Positions 54,760 through 63,729 of a DNA stretch of 64,000 nt are shown in pieces. A program made the translations under genes and the position numbers. The notes beneath the pieces are model-generated. The model saw only the letters and a program-made list of their open reading frames with translations. It was not told where the DNA came from and did no database searches. Numbering within the stretch: position 1 is the first letter of the stretch; the number at the start of each line of letters is the position of its first letter. Origin of the DNA: Tricholoma matsutake (Eukaryota > Basidiomycota > Agaricomycetes > Agaricales > Tricholomataceae); assembly GCA_026075535.2 (NCBI GenBank), contig AP026539.1, positions 3,906,001-3,970,000 on the forward strand, given 5' to 3'.

Positions 54760-55161
54760 TGTTAGGGCGACACCCACTATCTGCTAGCTAAGACCGTGCA
54801 GGTTCTCTCTACAAGAAGGGGGCAGGATCCACGCTCGTGATGGGGGAATCGATGGTTTTGATGTGAGGGGTTATTAATAGGTGAGTTTGTTGAGATAGGC
54901 CTTTCACACCGAAAACGTAGGTGGAATACCTAAGAGAACACAACTGGGGTCCCCTAGGCATATATTTAGGGTTTATATACTATGTTACATATATTGTACA
55001 TTGTTGTTACTGACGTATTCGTACATGCATGTACATATTGATGTGTGCAAAATAAAATTCTCATGCTATCAAAGTGTAGCATCATTTGGCGTCATGTAGC
55101 GTAATTCGACATAATAAAATAAAAATAAAAATATATTAGGTAATGGGGTGGTTTCCTAACA
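54760..55161 (-). repeat. Gypsy-2 5' LTR
   Basis: 402 bp. On the element strand it contains TATATAAA (54979-54972), the likely TATA box. Confidence 0.94.
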
Positions 55162-55404
55162 CTGGTAAGCTAGACATTAGGCATTTGCTTACTGCTGTGC
55201 CCCAGGAGCTTCCAATTCGCGAGAAGAGGAGTCGAGAAGTGCATGACGCAGCACTGGTGAATCATGGCCACCAAGCTGTGGCTCGAGGGCTCGGCTCAGG
55301 CTTCAGAAAGATCGAGCCGAGCCCTAGGCCCTACCAAGCCTCCTCTAAGGCTCGGCTCGGCAGCCGGGGCTTAAGGGCTTTGGGCCGGGCCTTACACATC
55401 ACTA

Positions 55405-55930
55405 TTGGTGTGCGTGAATTCAATGCCAGAAGAGCACACAGTTTCGACATTCACATGGTTGATACTGGCACTCCATTTATGGCTGTCTATTCCTGCAATG
55501 ACTGCAATGACTCAAATACAGCAGTACTACAAAATGGAAGAAAAGGTAATTGACCTCAATCTTGCATGTCCTTGTTTGCTTATTATTTCATTGAAGGCTC
55601 ATCTGGGTACAAACTGTAAACCATTTTTTGATGTCAAGAACAGATTCTTCCCAAAGTCAGATGGAAAACTGGAGGAGAATCCAATTGACGATGAAGACGA
55701 CAGCCGGTTAGATGAGCCGAACCTTGAGACATTTGATCCTGAACCTTCTCTTGAGGTTGTCTTGAGGTCTTGCCAACTGTCAATCTCTCGTCTTGGTGTC
55801 TTGCAACTGCCCTTGCTGATGAACCTTTAGGAAGTACTTCCGAGGTTGCTCTTATGTAAATTTCCAGAAGCCATTGGAGAGCCTTCTGAGTTCGATGACG
55901 ACTTTTAGATGGAATTGTGATTCTGCTTTT
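55405..55930 (+). pseudogene. hAT transposase, dimerisation-domain end
   Basis: Reads VCVNSMPEEHTVSTFTW, LSIPAMTAMTQIQQYYK and MEEK, then a plausible intron (GTAATTGACC...TTCATTGAAG, about 55547-55588) and AHLGTNCKPFFDVKNRFFPK with an acidic tail. The NSMPEExTxSTFTW block is a hallmark of the hAT dimerisation region. This closes the gene begun upstream of Copia-2. Confidence 0.8.
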
Positions 55931-56411
55931 CTTTTTCGCTGGAATGGTCACGTGTATTCTTTTACAAATAAATTACCGGTAAATTAGCACCCCTGTTTCT
56001 GACCTTAGTAAATTACCAGCCTCGGATTTTTTATGCAACGCTACAGCGCCGCGTGCACCGTGACGCCGCAACGAACTAATTCAACTCGTGTGTTGAGCCA
56101 CGACTGAGAGAATGAAGTCGAGGTAAGAACAGGTCGAACAACCAACTCACGAACCCAAGTCGAGACTAAGTATTTTGTCCCTGTTGTTGGAGTTGTTGGC
56201 CCTCGCTGGATGGGGTAAATATATCAAACAGCCGGATCATTAGAGCACCCTGACGACACTGCCAATGGCCTCCGCCCACAGTTGTCCCTATGTAGCCGTC
56301 CACTCGCGGTGACCCAATATTCCACGTGGATACTTATCATGAACCCAATAAAATTGAATAAACCCGGTCATTCGAGTATCCGCCTCGACCAACCCGAACC
56401 GAAATCTTGCC
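55931..56411. other. Boundary between TE nest and host gene block
   Basis: GTAAATTACC-type phrases at about 55965-56025 may be the right subterminal repeats of the hAT/Ulp1 transposon. Beyond 56040 GC content rises and the sequence looks like a host promoter region for the + strand oxidoreductase. No clear TATA box or other site was chosen. Confidence 0.4.
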
Positions 56412-59163
56412 ATGTCGGCCTCCTCGGACTCTGTCTACGATATAATTTTCGCTGGAGGTATATTGTATCCATTCTTATCAAATTCTTATGTTGTCTGATA
56501 TATGACGGACTTTCCCTTCAGGAGGTGCCGTCGCATGCATTACCGCAGGCAGACTTGCCGCCGCAGATCCATCCTTAAAGATACTTGTACGCAGGTGCTC
56601 GTTTGACATAGCAACCTGCTCAAAGTTACCGCGCTCTAGATACTGGAGGCTGGTCCACAAACCAGAGATGTAGCAGATCATGTACAGCCTGGTCGATACC
56701 ACAGAATTTTGATGTCAAGACCCGAAACATTTACGTTTCATGTCGCCAAGCCAAGCCAGGCATTAGCTGATCGCCCTGTCATCGTTCCCGTTGGAAGATG
56801 TGTTGGTGGTGGATCGAGTGTCAACTGTACGTAATCTTTCCGCTGTCCGATGTACATACCTCGATCATTTTTTTCAAAGTTATGATGTATACACGGGCTG
56901 CCGCGTCTGATTACGATGACTGGGAATCCGTTCATGACAATCCAGGATGGGGATCCAAAGACCTAATTCCATTGTTAAACAAGGTTTTGCTTGGATTTCA
57001 TGCACCACGCATATGTGAGTTCTGATTACAAGGTATAATTTGTATAGGCGGAAACTTATCAGTCTGATGGACCAATCAATCACGCCGTACACGGTACCTC
57101 CGGACCCCTCAAAATATCCATCGCGGAAGACCAGATCAACGTAGCGACCCAATTTCTTGCTGTCGCTGCGGAATATGATAAAGAGCGTGGGGTGACTGAA
57201 GTTTCGAATGACATCTCTACATGCAATGCATATGCGGTGGGTGGGCCAATGGCTTGAGAGATCCCTCGATCTGATCTTCTATCATAGAGGTGGCCAAGGT
57301 TGGAATCTCGCCGACTCTTCTGGGTTCCGTTTTTGACTCACCCGCGTCTACCAAGATACATTGATCTACATTCAGGCAAGCGTTCAGACACTGCCCACCA
57401 CTACATCTACAACCAGAGTCACAACAAAAACCTGAAAATCCTGGACAGAAGTCGTGTAGTGCGTATCATTTTCGAGTAAGTTGTTATTCTTTTCTATTGT
57501 CATACTAGCTACACTTCCATATGTAGAGGCACTCGTGCAGTCGGGGTCGAATATGTTGACGATGTTGTAGGACGTTCTAAAAGTGGTATTGCAGAATCTT
57601 CATTGGTGAAGGCTTCTCGCCTCGTTGTCATTTCTGCTGGAGCATTTGGGTCTTCAGCAATACTGGAGAGGTATGTTTTTCGTCGTTTTTGATAAGCGTT
57701 GATCTGTGCTTATGTTTGATAAGGTCTGGTATCGGAGGCAGCGACGTGCTGCAGAGGAACGGCATTCCCCAAGTTGTTGATCTTCCAGGGGTGGGAGAAC
57801 ACTACATGGGTAAAGATATACTTGTCGAGTTTAGGATATTTGCTGAACACTTGCTAGACCATGGTGTAATCGGTACGCTGTTCCACGCTAGCGAGAACTC
57901 AGATACACTTGATGTCCTATTTCGAGATGAAGAGGCACAGCTTGAGCGTATGGTAAATTTTTGCTGAAGATAGATATGGTTTGCTGACTTTTCGACCAAG
58001 CCTTCATTTCTCAGTGGCATCACAATGGCAAGGGTCTTATGGCTCATAAGTTGTGCTGTTATCTAACTCGCTACATTATCTTAACAATCTATTTCCTATC
58101 TAGCGGAGTCGACGCCGGTATAAGAATGCGACCCAACAAAGAAGACTTGAAGGAAATTGGAACAGAGTTTGACTCACGATGGAAGAGTTACTATGCTGAT
58201 GCACCAGACAAGCCTGTTGTGTTTATTGGTATCTGTGCTGGGAAAGTGTTCTTGCCTCGTGGATCCCATAAATCTCATCCTCTATAACAGCTGTTTGGGA
58301 CTGGTTTCAGCTTCACCTCGTGATAAGTTTGTCACCATGGTTTACTTTTCCGTGCGTACAATGGTACCTCTGTTTGCTCTCGCGAATGTTAACGCATTCC
58401 ACAGACATACCCGTTGTCTGTCGGTCGCGTGCATATCCAGTCTGGACTGGATCCATACGCACACCTTGACTTCGAGACGGGATTTCTGAACGAGTCGGGT
58501 GCTCTTCATCCAACTCAACGAATATGTAATAATCGTTCGTTATTGTAGTCCTGCCGATGTTGGTGTCCTGCGGTGGACATACAAAAGGAGTCGCGAGCTT
58601 GCCCGCCGCATGGCGTGTTATCGTGGCGAGGTTGAATATAGACATCCACAATTCCCTGAAGGTAGCCAGGCTGCGAGCCGTGTGTCTGCAGGTCCTGTGG
58701 AAGCCTCTGCTGCGGACATAATCTATTCCGCCGAAGACAACGAGGCGATTGATGCTTTCCATCGAAAACGTGGTCTGTATATCCGAATTCTTCTCTGCTC
58801 TATTGCCATGTTCATTGCCTTTCAGTTGGGACTACGTATCATTCTGTAGGGTGGATAACGTTTTCCATACGCTAGACTAACCGCAATACAGTCTGGAACC
58901 TGCGCAATGAAACCACGAGAACGAGGCGGCGTCGTAGATTCCAGGCTCAATGTTTATGGGACACAAAACCTGAAAGTGGCTGGTATGTTCTCCGCTTGTT
59001 CTCTGTTAGTCGACCACATGAAGCTGACTCGACGTGGCCTCTAGACTGTAGCATAGCACCAGAGAACGTGGGCGCCAACACATACAATACTGCTATTGCT
59101 ATCGGTGAAAAGGCAGCAGTGATTATAGCGGAGGATTTGGGGATCAACTTTGAAGGGTATTGA
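56412..59163 (+). CDS. GMC oxidoreductase, alcohol-oxidase type (17 exons)
   Basis: Exons 56412-56457, 56522-56586, 56640-56826, 56880-56983, 57048-57236, 57288-57298, 57356-57475, 57527-57670, 57724-57952, 58015-58049, 58104-58228, 58311-58351, 58405-58493, 58549-58772, 58826-58845, 58892-58982 and 59045-59163 join in phase to 612 residues. FAD-binding: IIFAGGGAVACITAGRLA, ILILEAG; GMC signature VGRCVGGGSSVNFMMYTRAA; second signature GAFGSSAILERSGIG; substrate side NGVDAGIRMRP. The active-site pair is His542 (TTYHSSGTCAMKP) and Asn585 (ENVGANTYNT). The family normally has WHSLGTC, so Trp->Tyr is noted. Predicted reaction: primary alcohol + O2 -> aldehyde + H2O2, FAD-dependent; substrate not determinable. 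Exons 12-14 rest on the least conventional junctions. Converges on the next gene. Confidence 0.88.
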
Positions 59164-59293
59164 AACTGTCCAGCTGAGCGCTGTAAAGCGTTAGACTTAC
59201 ATCTCTGTACTTTATCCATGCTCGTACGGAGCGGACAAATGTATCTCCTCAGCTTTTATTAGGCTCGCGACCAGCCCATTAACAGGATATTTC

Positions 59294-60508
59294 TCAACCA
59301 GTACGGATACAATTCTCTTCCTTTTGGGTGTTGAACATCGGCGGAATGCCATCCTGATTCCAATACATACTCCCATACCTCAACCAATGCGCATAGGTCC
59401 CTGGCACATCATCCGATCCCTCATGCTTCCTCCACAACGAACCCAACGTGTCCCCAAACACCCTCAAAATCAGCCCATGAGCCAGCTTAAACCCAAAACT
59501 CCTCTGCAAGCACGCTTCGACGATCTCCCTTGCTTCCTTCTGCTCTGCGCTCTCCACCTCGCCTTCTTTCGGAAGCGAAAGCGACATCAGATGAAACGCC
59601 TTCCGCCCGTCCCACGCCGTCATTTCGTTAATGAGTTGCGAACCCACCATAAACTCGATAGCATACACATGCTTAGCAACGTACTCCGGACCATCCCACC
59701 CCCCGTCTTCTTCATCAACAAGTCCCATAACCAACGTCATTACCTGTCCCTGAATGATATAATCCGTCAACATCCTACTCACCTCCTCCTTCCCAATATT
59801 CCTCCCCCCCTCCTCGTTAATCGTATACTCGCCCCCCATCAATGGAACCCCCCTCAACAACGGACTAGCATGCATCCCCTCCGTACTCGTCTTCCCATCC
59901 CACAACCGCAGCAAAAGCCTGTGACACCTCGCAAAAAGCGGATTATCCGGACCAGACGCAAGGAAGTAATTCGTGAGACTGCGTCCCCCCTCGATGATGC
60001 CAGCATCGTACGAAAGTACCTTGAAACGCGAAGAAGGATCACCAACCGTCTCGCGCCATAGGCGGTCCAAGTCCCCTATCTGGATCATCCCAACATCCAC
60101 ATACACCCCGCCGTACTTGAGGAGGAGCGGCCAGCGGACGAGGTCAGACGTGTGCTGAGGCGCATAGTCGCCGCCGATGGTGCCATCTACGAATGCACGG
60201 GGGAATGTTCCTGGGTCGGAGATGTTGAGGAAGTTGGAGACGTTGAGGGGGGAGAAGGGGAGGCGGTCGAGGACGCGAATTTGCCAGCCTTGGGTGGAGA
60301 AGCGGCGGTGCCAGGCGCGGATGTTGCGTTTTGTGTAGGGGTGCATGTTTGTGTAGCCGGTGTGCCAGAAGAACCAGATGTTCTTTTCGTTTGAGATGGG
60401 TTTGGGGTGGAGGAGGTCGTGATCGATTTCGGAATCTGGGCGGAGGTCGAGGAGGTGGTTGGGGATGGAGTGCAGACCTGAGGGTATTGCGTAGTTTTGG
60501 GTGTCCAT
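59294..60508 (-). CDS. Caps_synth/GT32-like glycosyltransferase
   Basis: Single-exon gene of 404 residues from ATG at 60508. The N-terminal third has KNIWFFWHTGYTNMHPY and GWQIRVLDRLPFSP. The sugar-nucleotide motif region reads HTSDLVRWPLLLKYGGVYVD followed by VGM, where GT32-type enzymes have YGGxYxDxD. The second Asp is replaced here, which may change metal binding. Later conserved-looking parts: FLASGPDNPLFARCHRLLL and YAHWLRYGSMYWNQDG. No signal peptide or strong membrane segment is visible, so it may be cytosolic, unlike Golgi GT32 enzymes. Acceptor and donor are unknown. It ends 131 bp from the convergent GMC gene. Confidence 0.8.
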   Translation of the reverse strand: MDTQNYAIPSGLHSIPNHLLDLRPDSEIDHDLLHPKPISNEKNIWFFWHTGYTNMHPYTKRNIRAWHRRFSTQGWQIRVLDRLPFSPLNVSNFLNISDPGTFPRAFVDGTIGGDYAPQHTSDLVRWPLLLKYGGVYVDVGMIQIGDLDRLWRETVGDPSSRFKVLSYDAGIIEGGRSLTNYFLASGPDNPLFARCHRLLLRLWDGKTSTEGMHASPLLRGVPLMGGEYTINEEGGRNIGKEEVSRMLTDYIIQGQVMTLVMGLVDEEDGGWDGPEYVAKHVYAIEFMVGSQLINEMTAWDGRKAFHLMSLSLPKEGEVESAEQKEAREIVEACLQRSFGFKLAHGLILRVFGDTLGSLWRKHEGSDDVPGTYAHWLRYGSMYWNQDGIPPMFNTQKEENCIRTG

Positions 60509-60686
60509 TGGGTTCAGTTCTCAAGTGAATGCCAGTCAAGGGCAACTAAGATTTCGCTATTTGTAAACTGCCAACCCAACCTAAAACCCAGACCTAAACT
60601 GGAGCTGTACCGACGAGGATCCAAGTTGACCTACAGAGATCAAAAGGTCCCAGAGAGACCAGTATCGGCAGCTCTCGTCCAAACTC

Positions 60687-61969
60687 TTAAATGCCGGATT
60701 CCAATATCTTCAAGCACGCAATCCCGCATGCACCCCTCGTCCAGTCCTTTACAAGCCTGTATTTGAATGGATTCCCGCACCCCGGCGCCGCACATGGCAT
60801 GGGTCTCGCCAGTGGTGTAGGCTTCACGGGTTCTACGGCAGTGCTTGGAGGTGTCGATGGCGGAAGGACAGAAACCGGGACACCAAACATTATCCTCATT
60901 TTCATTTCTTTCTCCTTCTCCTTTTCTTTCCCTTTCTCGCTCGCTTCCCCGTCATTTCCACTGCCATTCTGTGTCACTGGGACACGAGACGTCGAAACCC
61001 ACCTGTACATTGTTGGCACTCTCACCTCCCGCACTTCTTCCTGCTCTGCCTCTCCCTCGACTACATACTCATCCATCGCGTCCTCGTCGTCTGCATCTTC
61101 CTCATTGGTCACTTTCCGAGATCCTCGCTTGCTGGAGCTGTTGAAATTGGAGTTGGTGCGCGTGCCGGCGAGGGATGGAGATGGCGGCACCACGTCATCC
61201 ATAGTTTCTTTGTCCTTCTGTACCCTGCCGCGCTTATTCCGTGGCCGTGACTGTTTCTTAAGCAGGCGGTTAATAGTCTCCAACTAGTATTACAATAAAA
61301 ATCATGAGTCACAGTCATGAAATAAATAAGAAAAAAAAAATTACTTACCTTCTCATCCTCCAACTTCTTTTCAGTCATATTCTTCCTCTTCCGCGCTGTT
61401 TCCTCCCTTCGCAATGCGAGCTCTGACTCATTGAGAACTTTCTTTTTTGACTGGCGTGATCCGCCCAGCGACACGTGGCTAGAGCCGACCATGCTCGCCA
61501 GCACAGCTTGGCGCGTTGTCATTGGCTTCGCCGCCGTCGAAGTTGACGGATGCGAATCCATCGAGTCTTCCGACTCCACGCCGGGCGTCTCCGTGCCCGC
61601 AGATCTACTCGCAGGAGCAGGTATCTTCAGCCTTATACGCAACTGCAACGGGGCCACCGGCTGGGCATCCTCTCCGTCGTTGTCGGACTGGATCTCATCC
61701 TCCTGGTCATCCTCGTCTTCCTCGTCCACCTCTTCGTCGACATCATCATCACCGTCGTTGTCATCGTCTACGACGGCTTCTACGTCTATATCTGCGTTGC
61801 GACCATCTTCCTCCTCCAGTTCTGGGTCTTCGTTGTCATTGTCGTTGTCATTATCGTTGTCCTCCTCAGGTTCTGGCAGGTCCTCCATCTCGACATCTGA
61901 ATCCATCTCCATGTCTAACCTCCGACGTGTAGGCACAATTGTACGGCGCGGACGGGTGGTCATAGGCAT
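60687..61969 (-). CDS. IES2: INO80 complex subunit, Ies2/INO80B-like (PAPA-1 + zinc HIT-like)
   Basis: Two exons, 61969-61349 and 61283-60687, joined across a 65-bp intron (GTAAGT...TACTAG) to 405 residues. The N-terminus MPMTTRPRRTIVPTRRRLD is basic, followed by a long Asp/Glu tract typical of nuclear chromatin proteins. The PAPA-1 block LALRREETARKRKNMTEKK runs across the intron to INRLLKKQSRPRNKRGR. The C-terminus has YRWVSTSRV and a cysteine cluster CAAPGCGNPFKYRLVKDW, GACGIACLKILE (zinc HIT-like). This is the layout of yeast Ies2 / human INO80B, a regulatory subunit that stimulates nucleosome remodelling by INO80. The ATG at 61969 is chosen over frames starting further upstream because it directly precedes the basic-acidic region. 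Confidence 0.87.
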
Positions 61970-62710
61970 TGTTTGAAAGAAACAAATGGAAATGGCACAA
62001 TTTGTGAATTGTCGGCGAAAATGAAACACGGATTCAAAAGTCACGGTATGCGGAACGTTTGCCATCAGTTTAGCTTTCAAAGAATCATTTCCCAGGCTCT
62101 TGACTTCTGGAATACTCACCGCTGTTCAAACCTGGATTATTGCCGTGATAATCATAACGCGTTCTTGGAGCTTGCATGGCGTAGATCGCGTCCTCTCTCT
62201 TCAGACAGAACTGGTGAGTCGAACGGAAATTCGTTCCTGTATGTGGCGTAGGGTTGCTGCTAAATACTGCCAAATAATTCTGAACCGACCTCACTGGCAC
62301 ATGTGAGATCACGGCGGCCCTACTTTGATAATATTAACGCCAGGTCTGCTTCAACTAGTTGGCACTATCGGCCGTTCTATCCTATCAGAAAACTGCAAGG
62401 TAAGTAATGTCGATAGAGGAATCCGTTCAAGTTCACTGATAAAGTATTGCCTGAAGCCTGAGGCCTGAGGCCTGAGGGGCAGCCCGTCTGGGATAACAAA
62501 GCATGACAATCGGTGCAGATAAAACGACAGCGTCCGTGTTGAATGTGGCAACTTAGTACGACTCGCTCTGAGTCGCCCATCTGTCCCTAACTAAGCACAA
62601 AGGATTTATTTATATATACATTTGATGTCTGTTTGGTTCAGCTTGGCTGTATCATGCTACTATAGTCCCTTCTTCTCGACTCTGAAACCGTTCCCATCTG
62701 GAAAGAGGAA
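61970..62710. promoter_or_regulatory. Divergent intergenic region between IES2 and RAS
   Basis: About 740 bp upstream of both genes, so it should hold both promoters. Visible: a short tandem GCCTGAGGCCTGAGG (about 62456-62478) and TTTATATATACA near 62608-62619, the latter ~95 bp before the RAS start. No coding motif recognised. Confidence 0.45.
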
Positions 62711-63729
62711 ATGACGTCCAGGGTACGCTAACAAAGGTCAAATTCACGCGAAAAGATACCGCACTCAACCAACAAAGTACAGGCACAATTTTTGAGGGAG
62801 TACAAGCTTGTCGTTGTAGGCGGTGGTGGTAAGGAAAATCGTCTATGCAATGGTTGTTTTCTTATGGCACCCTGTCCCAGGTGTCGGAAAGTCTGCCTTG
62901 ACAATCCAGTTCATACAAGGTCACTTCGTTTATGAATACGACCCGACAATCGAGGGTGGGTGCGGCGATAGGCGTTCGAGCCAGGCAAGGGAGTCTGACC
63001 CTTATCTCTCAGATTCGTATCGAAAGCAGTGCGTTATCGATGAGGAGGTTGCGCTTCTTGATGTTTTGGACACGGCGGGACAGGAAGAATACGGGTATGT
63101 GCATTTACACTGTACCACCCAGGGACATTTGTCTGCATCTGTGTGGGAACCCGATAGGTTGCTGAACATATTTTTTTCTTCTTCTGCAGTGCAATGCGAG
63201 AGCAATATATGCGCACAGGCGAGGGATTTCTCCTCGTTTACTCCATAACGTCACGCAACTCGTTCGAAGAAATCAGTCTATTCCACCAGCAAATTCTCAG
63301 AGTGAAGGATCAAGATTCATTCCCTATTATCGTGGTAGCCAACAAGTGTGACCTCGAATATGAGCGTCAAGTCGGAATGAATGGTAGGAGTGTTTCTAGT
63401 GTCGTTTGTGGTACATGAACTCGATCGCAACACAGAGGGTCGTGACTTGGCTAAACACTTTGGATGCAAATTCATCGAGACATCTGCTAAGCAGCGAATC
63501 AACGTCGACGAGGCTTTCAGTAACCTCGTCCGTGAAATTAGAAAATATAACAGGGTACGTCGTCGTACCGCTTATGGCGTGGATATGGTCATTCATTTGT
63601 TTTTAGGAGCAACAAACTGGTAGGCCGGCAATGAGTGGAGCCGGCGGCAGTGTACCTGGCGTGTATGGGAACAAGGCTCAGCGTGATGATGGAGCGGCAG
63701 GGTGTTGCTCAGGTTGTGTTGTACTTTGA
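62711..63729 (+). CDS. RAS: Ras small GTPase (7 exons)
   Basis: Exons 62711-62722, 62783-62828, 62881-62955, 63013-63094, 63190-63383, 63436-63554 and 63607-63729 join in phase to 216 residues. P-loop GGGGVGKS (17-24), effector loop [16 protein letters not shown], switch [14 protein letters not shown] (Gln68 = human Gln61), NKCD and ETSAK. The residues equal to human Gly12, Gly13 and Gln61 are wild type. The C-terminus has CCSGCVVL: a CaaX box ending in Leu (farnesyl or geranylgeranyl acceptor) with nearby Cys residues that could be palmitoylated, so it should sit on membranes. It controls growth, mating and cAMP/MAPK signalling in fungi. Exon 1 encodes only MTSR; the splice to [12 protein letters not shown] gives the standard fungal Ras N-terminus. 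Confidence 0.96.

Larger units (their letters stand above)
48912..55161 (-). mobile_element. Gypsy-2: complete chromodomain Gypsy element with seven TGA stops
   Basis: A 6,250-bp element with 402-bp LTRs (48912-49313, 54760-55161), TGTTAGG...CCTAACA. The 5-bp duplication CTGGT is at 48907-48911 and 55162-55166. On the minus strand: candidate self-priming site, gag, pol, and polypurine tract AAAAGGGGGG before the 3' LTR. The LTRs differ mainly by transitions at CpG/TpG/CpA. Gag and pol frames are open apart from TGA codons. Different family from Gypsy-1 but the same architecture. It sits inside the hAT-like element. Confidence 0.95.
48108..55404. mobile_element. ~1.04-kb hAT-like element (split by Gypsy-2)
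   Basis: TTGGTGTGC at 48099-48107 and 55405-55413 is a 9-bp direct repeat. Excising everything between restores the hAT frame (LAIKVYLVCVNSMPEE). The ends AGGGCCTGGCTTAGCTCAAA and (reading inward from the right) TAAGGCCCGGCCCAAAGCCC are GC-rich and loosely inverted, with GGCTCAGGCTT-type subterminal repeats. Outside Gypsy-2 it is 804 + 238 bp, containing a fragment (48661-48911) with no recognised function. A 5' splice-like GTAAGC lies at its Gypsy-2 insertion site. Confidence 0.6.

Noticed and set aside
55143..55553. A 136-codon frame at 55143 as a new gene
   Set aside because: It begins in the Gypsy-2 LTR, crosses the hAT-like repeat and ends in hAT coding sequence read in the wrong frame.
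31764..56025. GTAATTTACC-type phrases as proven terminal repeats of the hAT/Ulp1 transposon
   Set aside because: They are similar on both sides but short, AT-rich and not cleanly inverted, and no target duplication was found.
60691..61932. Ser- and Val-rich open frames on the plus strand opposite IES2
   Set aside because: They arise from the Asp/Glu-rich and Lys-rich codon runs of the minus-strand gene read backwards.
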